A stretch of DNA of 64,000 bases from Datnioides undecimradiatus. Its lineage: Eukaryota; Chordata; Actinopteri; Lobotiformes; Datnioididae. Location: assembly GCA_008933995.1 (NCBI GenBank), contig WARS01000029.1, positions 6,820,332 through 6,884,331 on the forward strand. Direction: 5' to 3'. The notes below the pieces were generated by a model. It was not told the origin of the DNA. It did not search any database and worked only from the letters and a program-made list of their open reading frames with translations. Below, one piece after another: positions 39,801 to 51,910 of this stretch; within the stretch, counting starts at the first letter, position 1; each line of letters begins with the position of its first letter. Both the position numbers and the translations under genes were made by a program.

Positions 39801-40079
39801 AAGTCGTGTAGCAGATGCTCTCGTTTAGAAATCATTCACAGTATAAATACACAGACGAATGTCATGATTTCAGGAAACACAAAGCAGAACTGGCCCAAAG
39901 GTGTGACGGTAACATTGGTGATGATGTTTGTGTGTGTGACTGTGCATCGGTGGGTGACTGAAAGTGAGAAATTAAATATATACGTACCCTACATCAAATG
40001 ACAGGTGGTGTTATTGACTGTTTTTCACAATCTACGCAAAAATATGTGGCAAGCCAATAAAATGCAATGATTGAGTCAA

Positions 40080-40350
40080 CATTTAACCAGCGGTTTCTAA
40101 CTTCTCTGCCTTGTGATACTTTTCAACAAATCAGTGCGTAGGTATGTACGTATGATGTCACCTTGCTGTGTTTGAGGTGTCTCAAACATTATGCATCAAC
40201 ATTACCTTCAAATATCGAAATGTTGCATATTTCCTGCTTTTACTTGAGTTTCAATGCAGGGCTTTTACTTGTAATACACAGTTTTTACATTTATGTATGC
40301 AAATGTATAAGCATTTTACTTACGTAAAGGATCAAAGTCCTTCTTCAATA
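40080..40350 (-). repeat. Composite repeat: 'accagcggtttctaactt' fragment and reverse 'aagtaaaagta' repeat
   Basis: 40085-40135 resembles a common fish repeat start (ggttctcaac...cttgtgac type). From about 40235, gggcttttacttgtaataca and later ttttacttacgtaaaggatc are the reverse-oriented head of the repeat seen at 33.7 and 51.3 kb. Confidence 0.5.
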
Positions 40351-43129
40351 ACTATAGTAACTGCATTTTACTGTTACACTCATCTCATTCTGCTCCTCGC
40401 CATCATCATCACCAGCCCCCCAGAGATGGAGTCACTATCTTTCACATCCTTGTGATCCTCCCAGCCATCATTGTTAGCACTTGTTATCATCCTTGTCATT
40501 ATCTCAACTGAAATAATCACCATTATCATCATCGAACCCACTTCACAGCCACGGTGGCTAATTTCAACTTTGCAGGGTCACTCAGAAATCACACGCCCCT
40601 GCCACATAACCACAGCGGACTGAGGAGTCCCCGCCGCATTTTTCTGTGGACCCATCTCCATAACAACATGTTGTACTGTGAGTAAAGTGCACAGCAAATA
40701 AAATAGTGCTGAACCACAAACTCCACGACACAGTGCTGCACCCCACCCATGGGCAAGCAAGCACAGAGCACTGTTATTCAAAGTACTGCGCTGGAAAGGG
40801 AAATGGGTCACCACTGTGAAAAGAGGCTGACAGCTATTTAACATGCAACAAAATATATAATGAAGCCAAAGTGCAGCCTCAGGGTCAGCTCTGTTTAGTT
40901 TAATTATACATAGTGTTGGATTGAACTCTACAACATATATGGAGGACATTTTGAGGCAGTCTAAGGTTATTCTGATGCAAAAACACTGTTTTTTGTGTGT
41001 TGTTGCTGTTGTGACTAATTACAATCACGTTACAGGCAACTCTGTACTACTCCTTCGCCTGAGAAAGGCTCCCTATGCAATACACTACTCACACAGCACC
41101 TCAACCAGTGTTATATTATATATATCCTCACATGATGGCTGATGTTGGTCCGAGGTGATCTGAGGTAACTTTGTCCTGACAAGCGGTGAACGTGTAAAAG
41201 GGACCCTGCAGCACCCAGGAAAACCCTCTGCACAGATCAAAGGAGCTGTGATCTTTGTCATTATGCCATAGGAATCCGGGTCACTGTCCAAACATTTGGT
41301 TAAGCCCATCTCTCCAGGAGATTATCTGCCCTCGCTGGACATGTGAGAAACACTCATATCACATATACTCACATATGTAGGCTAATTCGTGCACAGCCAC
41401 ATACCGTGAAGTGCACAGGGCAGCTGCATATGTGCGTGAGTATGTTGCAGGCTGTACACAAACAAAAGCACATGAGTTGACAATGCACAAAGCAGCATGA
41501 GGAAGCACTGGTGGTGTAATTATCTCCCGGCGCTCACGTGGCCTCGTCTACCTGTCTAATGACACAAACATGCAGTACAGTGCAGTATAGCAACTGTGCA
41601 CTTCTGCTTTCTTCAGTATACTCCAGTACTTTCCACAGGAAACCCTCTGCCACCCACCCAAGTAGTGGTGGGAGCTCAACGTCTCCACATGTCCACACAG
41701 CCACCGGGACTATTTTGGCTGAAAAGATTAAAGAATCAATTATCTAGCAGTACGTTAATGCACGTTAGTGAATGAGGGTTCAGTAAACATTATGCTATTT
41801 TCATGAATTCTTGCAGTGTCATGTCATACTGAAGACGTTATCCCAGCTTCACTGCGACATCCTCTCTGCTCAGTTACACTGTATGAGGTCCCCTAGTCCC
41901 TGCAACAGCCGCCTGCACCAGCAGCCGGATGTGTCTCCAGCTGAGCCAAAAAACCCACAGTCCCCCTGGGGTGAGACCCAGTCCAGCATCAGCGGTGGTT
42001 ATTTCTAGCTATCTTTGCTGCTTATTTTCCTTCTCACCAAACAGTCAAAACTTAATTTAACTAAGTTCAAAGGAAATGCAGTTGCAACCTGTGGGTGGCA
42101 GCATATCACAGTATCTACAGATGTACTGAGTCTTAGCACAAATGGAAAATGGAGCAATACAGTGTCACATTAAGCAGGTGAAATAAAACAAATAGAGACT
42201 CAGCATGGTGCTTGATTCTCACTTGGGGGGCAAAACAAGGTTGATGCAGGTTGATTTTCATCCTCCAGCATAAATGTCCTTCATGAAGGCAGGAGTTACT
42301 TTAATATTAAGAGTTTATATAATCATAGCATGGACATAGCATTCTTATAAATAAATTCAATCAGTGTATACAGAGTATGTGATATGAACTTGTTTATAAA
42401 ACAACTACGCTGAGTCCTGGATTTTCAGCTGGCTATGGTCCAGATCCGGCTCTTAACATTGTTAGTTTAAAACTGTGGCACAGCAGCAGCAGCAGTGTCG
42501 GGTCATCCCATCCACATCCAGACCTCTCCCTCTTCCCCAGCTCTTTTTCATCTTTGATGTCTGCTTCTTTAAGGATGATAACATCAAAGGTATGTTTAAA
42601 GGAGCACTGTGGTGCAGAAATACTTTAACGGCAGTTGCATTACAAGGGTCAGTTTACCCAAATTACAAAGATGGTGCAGAGCCATGCGGTGAGTTTTGGT
42701 TTGGCATAGGAAGATAGGAAAATACATTTTTGTAGATGGGCTGACCTTTTAAACAACATGAAACATTTCAATCACTTGAATATCGATGTCCCCTTCAAAG
42801 ACTTTCAATTTAAAAGGTTCGTTTGGGTTTTCTGAAGTGTAGTTGTATGAGGTGCTTGTCAGTTATATATTACACCTATATATATATATATTTCACCTTC
42901 GGTGAATCCAAACTACACTAAGACACCAAAGTTACACAGTAACACAAACAACTTAAACAGATGAGGCAGCAGCAAACCAGAAACTCCAGTGTTCTGCAAA
43001 ATAACTCTTTCTGTCAAAGGACTCCGGTGGATTCAGTTAAAGTAAAATGGCTTTGGTTTAGCTTTTAAAGGGGCTGTCTGATAATGAAAGAGATGAAACC
43101 ATTGTAAATACTGCAGTCAATTAAACTGA

Positions 43130-43165
43130 ATATATATATATATATATTATTTTATTATTATTATT
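43130..43165. repeat. (AT)n / TTA-rich tract
   Basis: tatatatatatata followed by ttattatta units. Confidence 0.85.
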
Positions 43166-44044
43166 TAAAAACATTTTTTTTTTAAGGCAGCTACATTTTG
43201 CTGCTCCGCTTTTGTTTTTTTCAGCAGGTAAATACAGAGACAGCATATATCTCCACAAACATTGTTTCTGTGTTATATAGCAGAAACAATAGCTTACATA
43301 TCAGTGCATGTTGAGAACATATATGCTCATATAATACGGTCATACAATAAATAAATAGAGGGTAGGCGAATGTCATCCCCCAGTAGCGGCTTGCTGGTAC
43401 ATCAGTCAGGCTCAAAGAAAGAGTTAAACACTGATATTTTAGGAGGTTCCAAACATAAACTAATGTGGTCAGACAAGAAATCCTGCTCGGCAACAAAGCC
43501 AAATTTACCAGAGATGCTTAAGGCTGAGAAGATTGGAGACCCTTCAATGTCATGATTTGCTTTTTTGTTTTTTTGATATATCCGTCGGGTTGCCCGGTTA
43601 TCTCACAGACCAAACCATATTCATGCTCTGGAACGATAATAAACAAATTCATCTCATCACTTCCACATTTATTTGAATGTCAAACCACTTAACCAACTTT
43701 ACCAGAAGTAACACAGCACGCAACCCGCTCAAAACATTTACAGCTGCAAACCAAAAGTCCTCTAACATACAATCACCTTCAAACTGAGGATTACTGTTAT
43801 TGTAAACACATGGGAGGATTGTTTAATGAGAAATAGGAAGTAAGACAACACATATACTGGAAACCAAACACTGGGCAGAAAGAAGATAACTCTGTATGGT
43901 AGAAAGAGTTTGTGACTGAGGCCAGAGGTGAGAATGAAAACCTCAAAACTGACAGCAAATGAAACACTGACAGAGACAAGAGCACAGGATTCCTTCAGTT
44001 TCAGTGTGAGCCAGCGTGAAGTGTGTGAATCCGTGTGTCCTAAC

Positions 44045-44145
44045 CTGTGAGCATGGCCGTGGTTGGTGGCGTGGAGCTTCCTGATGACTTCCTCACTGAA
44101 GTCAAAGTGAACCCTTCCTCTGGCACAGGGTGAACGCCGGTACAT
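44045..44145 (-). CDS. Candidate alternative first coding exon of pde4b (unconfirmed)
   Basis: I do not recognise this peptide. On the minus strand an ATG at 44145 opens 33 codons, MYRRSPCARGRVHFDFSEEV then IRKLHATNHGHAH, ending with AG at a possible donor CAG|GTTAGG (44044). The two leftover bases join the T that opens the exon at 30757, giving Ser and then FDVENG: exactly the phase used by alternative PDE4 N-terminal exons. The frame stays open upstream to an ATG at 44178, though that part overlaps a CA-rich stretch and looks less coding. An alternative is an internal exon starting after CCAG near 44123. Against it: the donor has T at +3, no known PDE4 N-terminus matches, and one phase match has a one-in-three chance. 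Confidence 0.3.
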
Positions 44146-44776
44146 TGCCCAAACACACACACGCAAGCACTCATTCACACGCTACCTGACACATATACAA
44201 CCACAAACACACAAACAGATCAACTAAAGCACATCAGGGCGTAGCATGTCACACTGAGAAGTAGACCAGGCATATGAATATCACACACACTGAACACCAT
44301 CATACACACATCTGAAAAGTCAGCACCACTGATGACAACTGCAAGACGTACACACACGCAGCTCTCTACACACTTGTAAAACTTACTGAGATCACACACA
44401 AGCACACAAACAAACCACTTGACATTAGTACAGCAAAACAAAACACACTCACTTCATATAAATAGCAAAATATCACTTAATCAGGCTCCACAGTCCTTCT
44501 GCGTATGAGAGTGTTAGCGATAAAAACCACAGCTTTAAAAAAAAGTTACTCAGCAGGTTATCCATCAGTCACCCCCTCCTCGGCACAAGCACAAGCAGCA
44601 AACAGGTATCCAAACACCTTCTGCGCACACGTCACACACAGCAGCAACATAAGCACCGGTCCATCACGGAACTCTTTAAGCTCCCTCGCTCACACTTCTG
44701 GCTACTCCACACACTCTCTTGGGCTCGTTTCTAGTGGACTCTTTTTCTTCGTCAGAGGCTACTTCCTCTCCCCATG

Positions 44777-44808
44777 GTGTGTGTGTGTGTGTGTGTTTGT
44801 GTGTGTGA
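44777..44808. repeat. (GT)n microsatellite
   Basis: GT run with one tttg interruption, in a locally GC-richer patch 600 bases upstream (pde4b direction) of the candidate first exon. Confidence 0.92.
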
Positions 44809-47612
44809 CTGTAGTGTGTGCATGGAGCTCTGTTCTTTCAGCGCGGCCCAGCAGAGTAAGGAGGAACATCCAGCCTGAGTGGGAGTCACTGGAGAGGAGT
44901 CACCATTCAACCATCACTGCAGCCCTGTGAGCCTTGATCAACACGTCTATGGAAAGCTTTCCACACACACACAGGCACACACACACACAGAAGGACGGCT
45001 ACTCAAAGAGGCTTGATGTACAACTTGTGAAGATTTGAAGAGACATACTATGAAAAAATGTTCTTTTTCCTTTTTTTGGTAAACTGTATTGTTTTATATA
45101 AGCTTATATCTTTGCATTGCCTGCTTGTTTTTTTTTTTACCATGTTTGTGGTAACAGGTGATTTTTTTACTTTTTTTTGTACTCTGTAAAACCCCCTCCT
45201 GTAAATCTATGCAGTTGTGTGCGTAATAAAAATAATAAAATAGTTACATTTCATCTCAAGTTCTATTATTTAGCGTATATAAATGTTTAATAAATGATTA
45301 TTACGCAATTACTACAAAAATAAAAATGTAGTAATGGATGGTATAAAATGCATTATATAAAAAAAGAGTTGTGATAATATAAAAAATATGAGTTATTTGG
45401 AAAAAACCACTGGCTATTGACACATTAATAAATACTTAAATTGTTATTTTTCTGCTCATAACTATATAAAACATTTTTTTTTAAAAATGGTGAATTCCTC
45501 CGCTGTTATTCTGGCAAACTGGTCTACCTTAACTGTCATGCCTGTGTGGGAAAAGAGGTGGCATCTGGCGCTCTCAAGAGGGGGGCCATACAGTGAGCTT
45601 TGATGACACTGTACTGGTACAGTGATATGGAGCTCCTTTTGATTACTGTGATTAAGAGGTTTGTGATAAATGGCAGTAACATACAGGACAAAAAACTGAG
45701 AGTTTGTTTTATGTTTGTGTTTTTACATTTGGAACATATTAGACGCCATTTTAATAAGTTAAACTAAAATGTAACGTAATGTTTACATTGTTCATCATCA
45801 TTATGTCTTGGTATCATTAATTACCTTAATGTTTAAAGCAGGGGTTTGGTTATGTGGGGCACATTTCATGCATATAAATCAGACGCATCGCGCATCATTT
45901 TGCTGCCTCGACTGAAGCTGTGTTGTGCTTTTTGAATAGTGTAAAATAAACTGTTAGTCACTAGGTTCATGTATCCAAGTACTTTTACAAAGATATATCA
46001 AGTAAAGACAGGTTTGCTGCACTGCACTGTATGTTAGGTATTTCCAATTTATGACAGTCTTCACTGCATTTATACATTTTTATATTTACGCTGGGAGAAT
46101 ATTTACCAACAACACAGATTTTTTGGCCATGTTTATTAATTATTAATTGATGGTGTCAATCAATCAATCAATATTAAATTATAAAAAATATAAAATTATA
46201 TATATGTGTGTGTGTGTCTGTGTGTGTGTATGTGTGTCCAAAGGAAGAATCACCACCTGAAAATAAATACATGAAAAACATGACCACAGCTGCATGAGTA
46301 AGTCTCTTATTCCTTATACCTTTCTCAAACAGTATAGTCATGAAACTGAGTAGGAAACTCAAGGACACTCATGACAGGACAAGTGAGCTTGTCATTTACT
46401 TGAGATGATTCAGAAAGATGACGACAGTAAGCACTTGAAAAACAACACATAAGGGAGGAGGTGATCACAGAGGCCAAAAAACGCAATCACTGTTATTCCC
46501 ACAGTGCAGCTACCCGACTGCTTCACAGTGCACACAAGGATTTAGAAACAGGAGAAGTGAAGACGCTGTAGGCCATGGGGCTGTATATCCTGTCTGGATA
46601 CTGCAATGCTATTCCACCTTAATGACCTCCCCCAGGGTTAACCATCGACAAGAAGACATAAGAAGGCGCCCTCCCCGACCGTAATGGTCACAAATATGGC
46701 ACACCAGCGCTGTCTGGCACAGATTCTGAAAACTCTTGCAAGTGATCACAGCTGTAAACATACAGTAAGTGCTTCAGGAGACCAAGACAGCAAGGATATT
46801 TAGCATCTGCTGCAAAGATGTTCACATTTTTAAATGTCATGGGAACCAACAAATTGTTTCATTATTATGAAATACACAGACAAGATGAGTTATATGGGTC
46901 TTTTTCAAAGGGAAACATCCAAATTAGTTAAAAAATAGTTGTTGCTTGAAGAAAACGTGCTCTCTGTTTAATCCACTTCTTACATAATTTAGTGGCATCA
47001 CACTGCGCTCACACAGTTAAACCGCTTCTAAAATTAGAGACACTTCTTGATTTGGCTTGTCCATGAAACAATAGACGCTAAACTAGAACATCAACATACG
47101 TGGTCACACTCTTTTTTTTATATTTGCATGTAAAGCTGAACAGGCACTTTCATCCAGAGTTTATTACTTTAGGAATCAGTTGAATAAATAGTGAAGAGCG
47201 CTGTAAAATGACAAAAAGACTGGGATCCTGTTAGGTCCTGTTGTTTCATTTGTCCGTCTCTCAAATGAATCAATAGATGCTAAATAAACAGTATGCCAAG
47301 ATGCCATGGCAGATTAATAAACAAAACCCTGGCAACATGCTAAATAACAGATACTACCATATATTTAGTTTCTTTTTCTAATTATACCGTTAGAAGAGAT
47401 ATGTGTCACTGTAAAATCTGTTGATGAAACCAAATCACCCCACAATCAGTGAAACTATTCATGGTATGGTAGGGCACATGGACAAACTGCAGGCTGACAC
47501 CACATCATTCTACTCAAAAGATTCATGCCTTTCTGTCCACTCATGCTCACAGGAGACTGCACACACCATTTTGAGCTCTTCAGGTAAAAGTGAGTGCAGG
47601 ACCCCTCTATGA

Positions 47613-47627
47613 ACACCAGAGGGCAGC
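47613..47627 (+). promoter_or_regulatory. CTCF-like motif (ACACCAGAGGGCAGC)
   Basis: Differs from the CTCF core consensus (CCASYAGRKGGCR) only in its first base. Function is inferred from sequence alone. Confidence 0.35.
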
Positions 47628-47666
47628 ATTTCACCCTACATAAAAAATGACATTGTTCGATGTGCA

Positions 47667-47681
47667 GCCACAAGGTGGCAG
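47667..47681 (+). promoter_or_regulatory. CTCF-like motif (GCCACAAGGTGGCAG)
   Basis: Matches the CTCF core except A for a pyrimidine at one position, in the same orientation and 54 bases right of the first motif. Confidence 0.3.
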
Positions 47682-49267
47682 TGCAACTGTGTAATGTAGC
47701 CTCGAGTCAGGGCGGACGGGCCTCTGTTGTCACGTTAACAGGATGTGGCATGTGGCACCAGATAAGCCATGGCCTCTGGAGAGTGAGATAAGACATTCCA
47801 CATTATGCAGGATGTGAATATAGCTCATTAAAACGTTATTTCACGTCGACAGGGGTCAGAGTTGAGAGGTAAGAGGCCACAGAGCTACTGTGACAAAGTG
47901 ATGGAGCTCAGACCTCAGAATATCCTACATCCTATTTGTGAATTAGGATGATGGGTGGGTGCTGAATGGCTAGTTGATACCAAGATGGTGGAAGGCTCAA
48001 TACATGCATGGAAACCCTTGATTGTCAACAGGAAACATCACTTTACTGCAAGCTTCTTAACTTGTATTGATTGATGAATATTGATGTCATAATTTGGCCC
48101 TTTTATTCAACTGGAGCCCCTGCTGATTAATATCTGTGAATCATTTTTCTGAATCTGAAACATTGTCTTGAGAGATATTGTATGTCCATACTTTGACATC
48201 TACATGCTGAACACTTTTTAGAATCTGTAGCTTAACAGGGCTTCTGTGATAGAAGCTGAGAACCGAATTAAACATCGATCACATCTATTTGACGTGCTTA
48301 AGAGCAGCGCCTGTCAAACTGTTGCTGGCAGACCGCCTTCTGCTCGCCCCTGATTCAAATCAATATTGCCACTGCAGACGCGACAACGGCGAGAAAACAA
48401 CAACAACAAAAAAGACAATCCTAGAGAATTGTCTTTGTCTCATGCACTAAAAACAAAGACTGCAAATAAGTATCTCAGACGGCTTGACAGAACCTGACAG
48501 GCACAGCATCATTTTGACATGAAAGCTGCCTCTCACATACAAACACACACGCATCACAAGTAGATCAGGATCAAACAACAGGCACGATCCCTGAAAGCTT
48601 ATTCAAATATAAATTCTAAAAGGAAGTGGAGGCAGACAGGGTTCAGAGTAAAAACAAAAATAAGTTTCTGATAGGAAGAAGATGGTGAAGCTAGACAGTG
48701 TGGAAAATAGATATGAGGGTGATTGAATATTTTTTGGAGAAGGATCAAACTTTCATCCATTCTTCAAAAACATAAACAAAAGACAGGACGCCGACTGCAC
48801 AGTAAAGTTGATAACTTTGGAGGCCATGGAGAAATATTATTCTCATCATTCCAAGATTTCCCCTAAAGATGTCCCATCTGATCCTTCCCTCTTTCCCTTA
48901 TGTTCATTTAGCCATGGTGGGTTTCAACAGCACTGATGCATGATCGGGTCCTCACATCATATATCAGCATCAGGAGAGAACCACAGCGTTGCCACCATGA
49001 CCAGTCGTTTTACAATAGTTACATCCATGTCTGTCCAGACTATAACATATGCGGAGACTTTCAGCTTATAAAAGATCATTTAGTGTTTTTGTTTTGGCTT
49101 TTTTTTTTGTAAAACGTTGTTTTGTTCTCTCGCATATTGACATGTACAGTTTTAGTGAATCATTTCCAATGAGAAACACGCTGTCTTCACCTGAAGCTCC
49201 GTATCAGTGAAACTATTGAACTTCTGCTTTAGGAACAGCAGGTTCCCTGTCCTGGTTGTCATCCAGG

Positions 49268-49332
49268 GAGAGGAAGAGGAGAGGAGGTGGAGAGGAAGAG
49301 GAGAGGAGGTGGAGAGGAAGTGGAGAGGAACT
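49268..49332. repeat. Purine-rich minisatellite (22-bp unit)
   Basis: About three copies of a GAGGAAGAGGAGAGGAGGTG-type unit. Confidence 0.85.
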
Positions 49333-49933
49333 GGAATGGAGGGAGTCCAAATTTAACAAACTGGACTGGACTCACAACACTGAAGCCCTCTTCAGGAGGG
49401 AACAGGATAGACAGTCTTCCTGATGTTAATGGGAGATGCTCCTCATCCAAGTCTATGGTCTAATAATAGAGGATGTCATTTGGCGTTAAGATGTTGAAGG
49501 TCTCATTAATAACACCATCAAGCAGATAATGTTTGATTAAGAAAGTTTAAAAACAGACAAACTAAGAGCAGTGATTACAAGCACAAGTAGCTGATAATTA
49601 GCCTGAATAGCCACCATACACACACCATTAGACAATTAAACCAATTACTAACAGCGGTCAACTGCAGACAACCTAATACTATAACAGTTACTAATGTGTC
49701 TGTAGTGGTCACAAAACATTATACTGACAGAAACGAGCAGTTTGATTTAAACTAAAGCTCCCTGCACTCTCCGGGGAAAATATTACAAACTCCCTTCAAG
49801 AAATCAACAAAACATCAACAAAAAATGTTTTGCAAGACAGCCAAGGCACAGAACTCTATCAGCTCAAGGTAAATGGTTTCATATGCTGACAACCTTTTTG
49901 TCATTTCTGTAATAATATAATCTATAAAAGATA

Positions 49934-49959
49934 AACTGTTTAACGGCAGTTAAACAGTT
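49934..49959. repeat. Perfect 11-bp inverted repeat with 4-base loop
   Basis: AACTGTTTAAC, loop ggca, GTTAAACAGTT. Half of it (cggcagttaaa) is repeated about 22 bases further on. No rho-type or other function is implied in a eukaryote. Confidence 0.85.
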
Positions 49960-50631
49960 AATTCACGGCAGTTAAAAGCTAATTCACCTTCTCTCATATG
50001 AGTCACAAAACATACAAGCTCCTTTCATCATTCTTTGATGTAAACAAGGCCATTCATTGTATTTAGACACCTTGCTCTCTCACACACACATATGCACACA
50101 CCAGGTTAGTGTGCTAGGCATCATATCAGGTGACAACTGCTTCCTTGCTTTTTCAGGTCAGGAGTGGCAGGGCATCCCTCAGTTTAAACATCTATTCACA
50201 TACCCTTCCACTCAAGTCCTCAACAGATGTGAGTGGGGCTTCATGTGGAGTGACACTTGGTGCGGTGAAGTAAAGTAGGACCCTGTTTGGGAAAAGTCTG
50301 CAGTCACTCTCACAGTGACTGTGATTCTCAGGCCAGCGATGAAATGACCCTCGTACATTCAGGAGCAGGTGGGGTTTTTGTCGTTGTTTGTTGCCAAGGT
50401 CAACCGTTTTTATGCACCACACATTATTCGTCCCTGCTCATTTATGTTCACTTCAACTTCACAGGTGAGTGTGATTGTCGAGTTGCCACGGAAACGGCTT
50501 GCTGCACAAACACACGTCAAGACAAACAGAGCTCTGAGGCCTGACTTTAGCGAGAGCATCACTCCAGATACTTCATTCATCCAATCTTTGCACTTGACTC
50601 ATCACTCACAGCCTCCAGTGGCCTCCATTCA

Positions 50632-50683
50632 AGGAGAGGAGAGGAGAGGAGAGGAGAGGAGAGGAGAGGAGAGGAGAGGAGAG
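50632..50683 (+). repeat. (GGAGA)n array
   Basis: About ten perfect AGGAG pentamers; all purines on this strand. Confidence 0.95.
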
Positions 50684-51144
50684 TGATTGACTGAGGGGTG
50701 GACAGAAGGGGGGCGCTATGGTAAAGGGAAGTGATGAGATCAGAAAAGCAATAATAAGCCCGTATCTACCAGCTGCCACATTCGATTTTCAGATGGAGGC
50801 AGAATTTGAGTCCATCTTGCTGGTCCTACCTTACCATAGCTCCCACCCACCCCCACCCTCTCTCACACTGTATAAATCTAATTCCCCTCTCTGAAAAAGA
50901 GGGCACTGCAGTCAGTCCCCCTGTGATTAACCTAATCCCCTGATCGCAGAGCAGCGCTCCTCTCAGTGCCAGCACCATACCATCTTTAACGTCAGCAGCA
51001 CTCACGCTGCGATAACCAGGGGGCATGCTCCGAAAAAATGTGCGAATTTTAAGCAGCGCCGAACTTAACACCACTACTAAAGATGTACGAGCAGCTAAAG
51101 CCTTCAAAGCAAGAGCTCAAATCGAGGGAGCGACAGTACAACAT

Positions 51145-51146
<2 letters not shown>

Positions 51147-51187
<41 letters not shown>
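51147..51187. repeat. (GT)n microsatellite
   Basis: About 20 GT units. Confidence 0.95.
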
Positions 51188-51189
<2 letters not shown>

Positions 51190-51339
51190 GGCTGCAACCT
51201 CAATGTAAGGGCGCTAAGATGTCATGCCAGCTGTATGTACAGATCATGGGATGTTTCTACATGTGTAAAATACTGATTATGTGACTGAGTGTGGAGGCTT
51301 TAAAGATGTTTAAATGTAGTTCTGACTCAGTTGTATAGT

Positions 51340-51910
51340 CTGACCTAAGTAGATCAGATCCTTAAGTAAAAGTAGCAATACCACACTGTTAAAATACTCA
51401 ATTACAAGTAAAGGTAAATAAATGTAATACAATTCAAGTATGCAGGAAAACAGTCCCTCAGGGTGTTTTATCATCATATTTGTTATTACTCTTTTATAGA
51501 TATATTTGTTGTAATATTACTGCGTTTTACGTGTATGTTGCATTTTGCTTTTCTAATGGTTTAAGTTTGGGTTTACTTAAATTATTGTACATATTGTTGG
51601 GTAGTTTTATCTACAGCAATATATTCTATAAAGTATTCATAGAAGTGTAGCATCACTCTCCTGTGTGAATTACATGCGTCTAAAAGGTCAGCAAGCTCTC
51701 CGTTTTCAGGTTTGTGACAAAGCCTTTCCCAGCTTTTTAAGTAGTCTATTTATCTTAAAAGGACTGTTCTTAATCTGTGTATGTAGATGTATAAAAAATT
51801 GAAAACTAGCAAATAATTAAAACTGGCAGACAGTTATGGTTAAGTGAAAAGTAAAGCACCTTGAATATGTATTTAAGTGCAGTACTTGAATAAATCTAGT
51901 TTACCTACAT
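51340..51910 (+). repeat. Dispersed 'aagtaaaagta' fish repeat, longest copy
   Basis: Starts agatccttaagtaaaagtag, continues caattacaagtaaaggtaaa, contains tattgttgggtagttttatc in the middle and ends with atttaagtgcagtacttgaa. The order of motifs matches the known full-length form, with an unrelated stretch between about 51650 and 51840. Confidence 0.6.

Noticed and set aside
44505-44930. 141-codon plus-strand open frame
   Set aside because: Crosses a (GT)n array coding for a Cys/Val run, and no homology was recognised; the GC-richer composition explains the lack of stops.
46147-46165. (CAAT)n run as a possible CCAAT-box cluster
   Set aside because: It is a simple tcaatcaatcaat tetranucleotide repeat in AT-rich sequence without promoter context.
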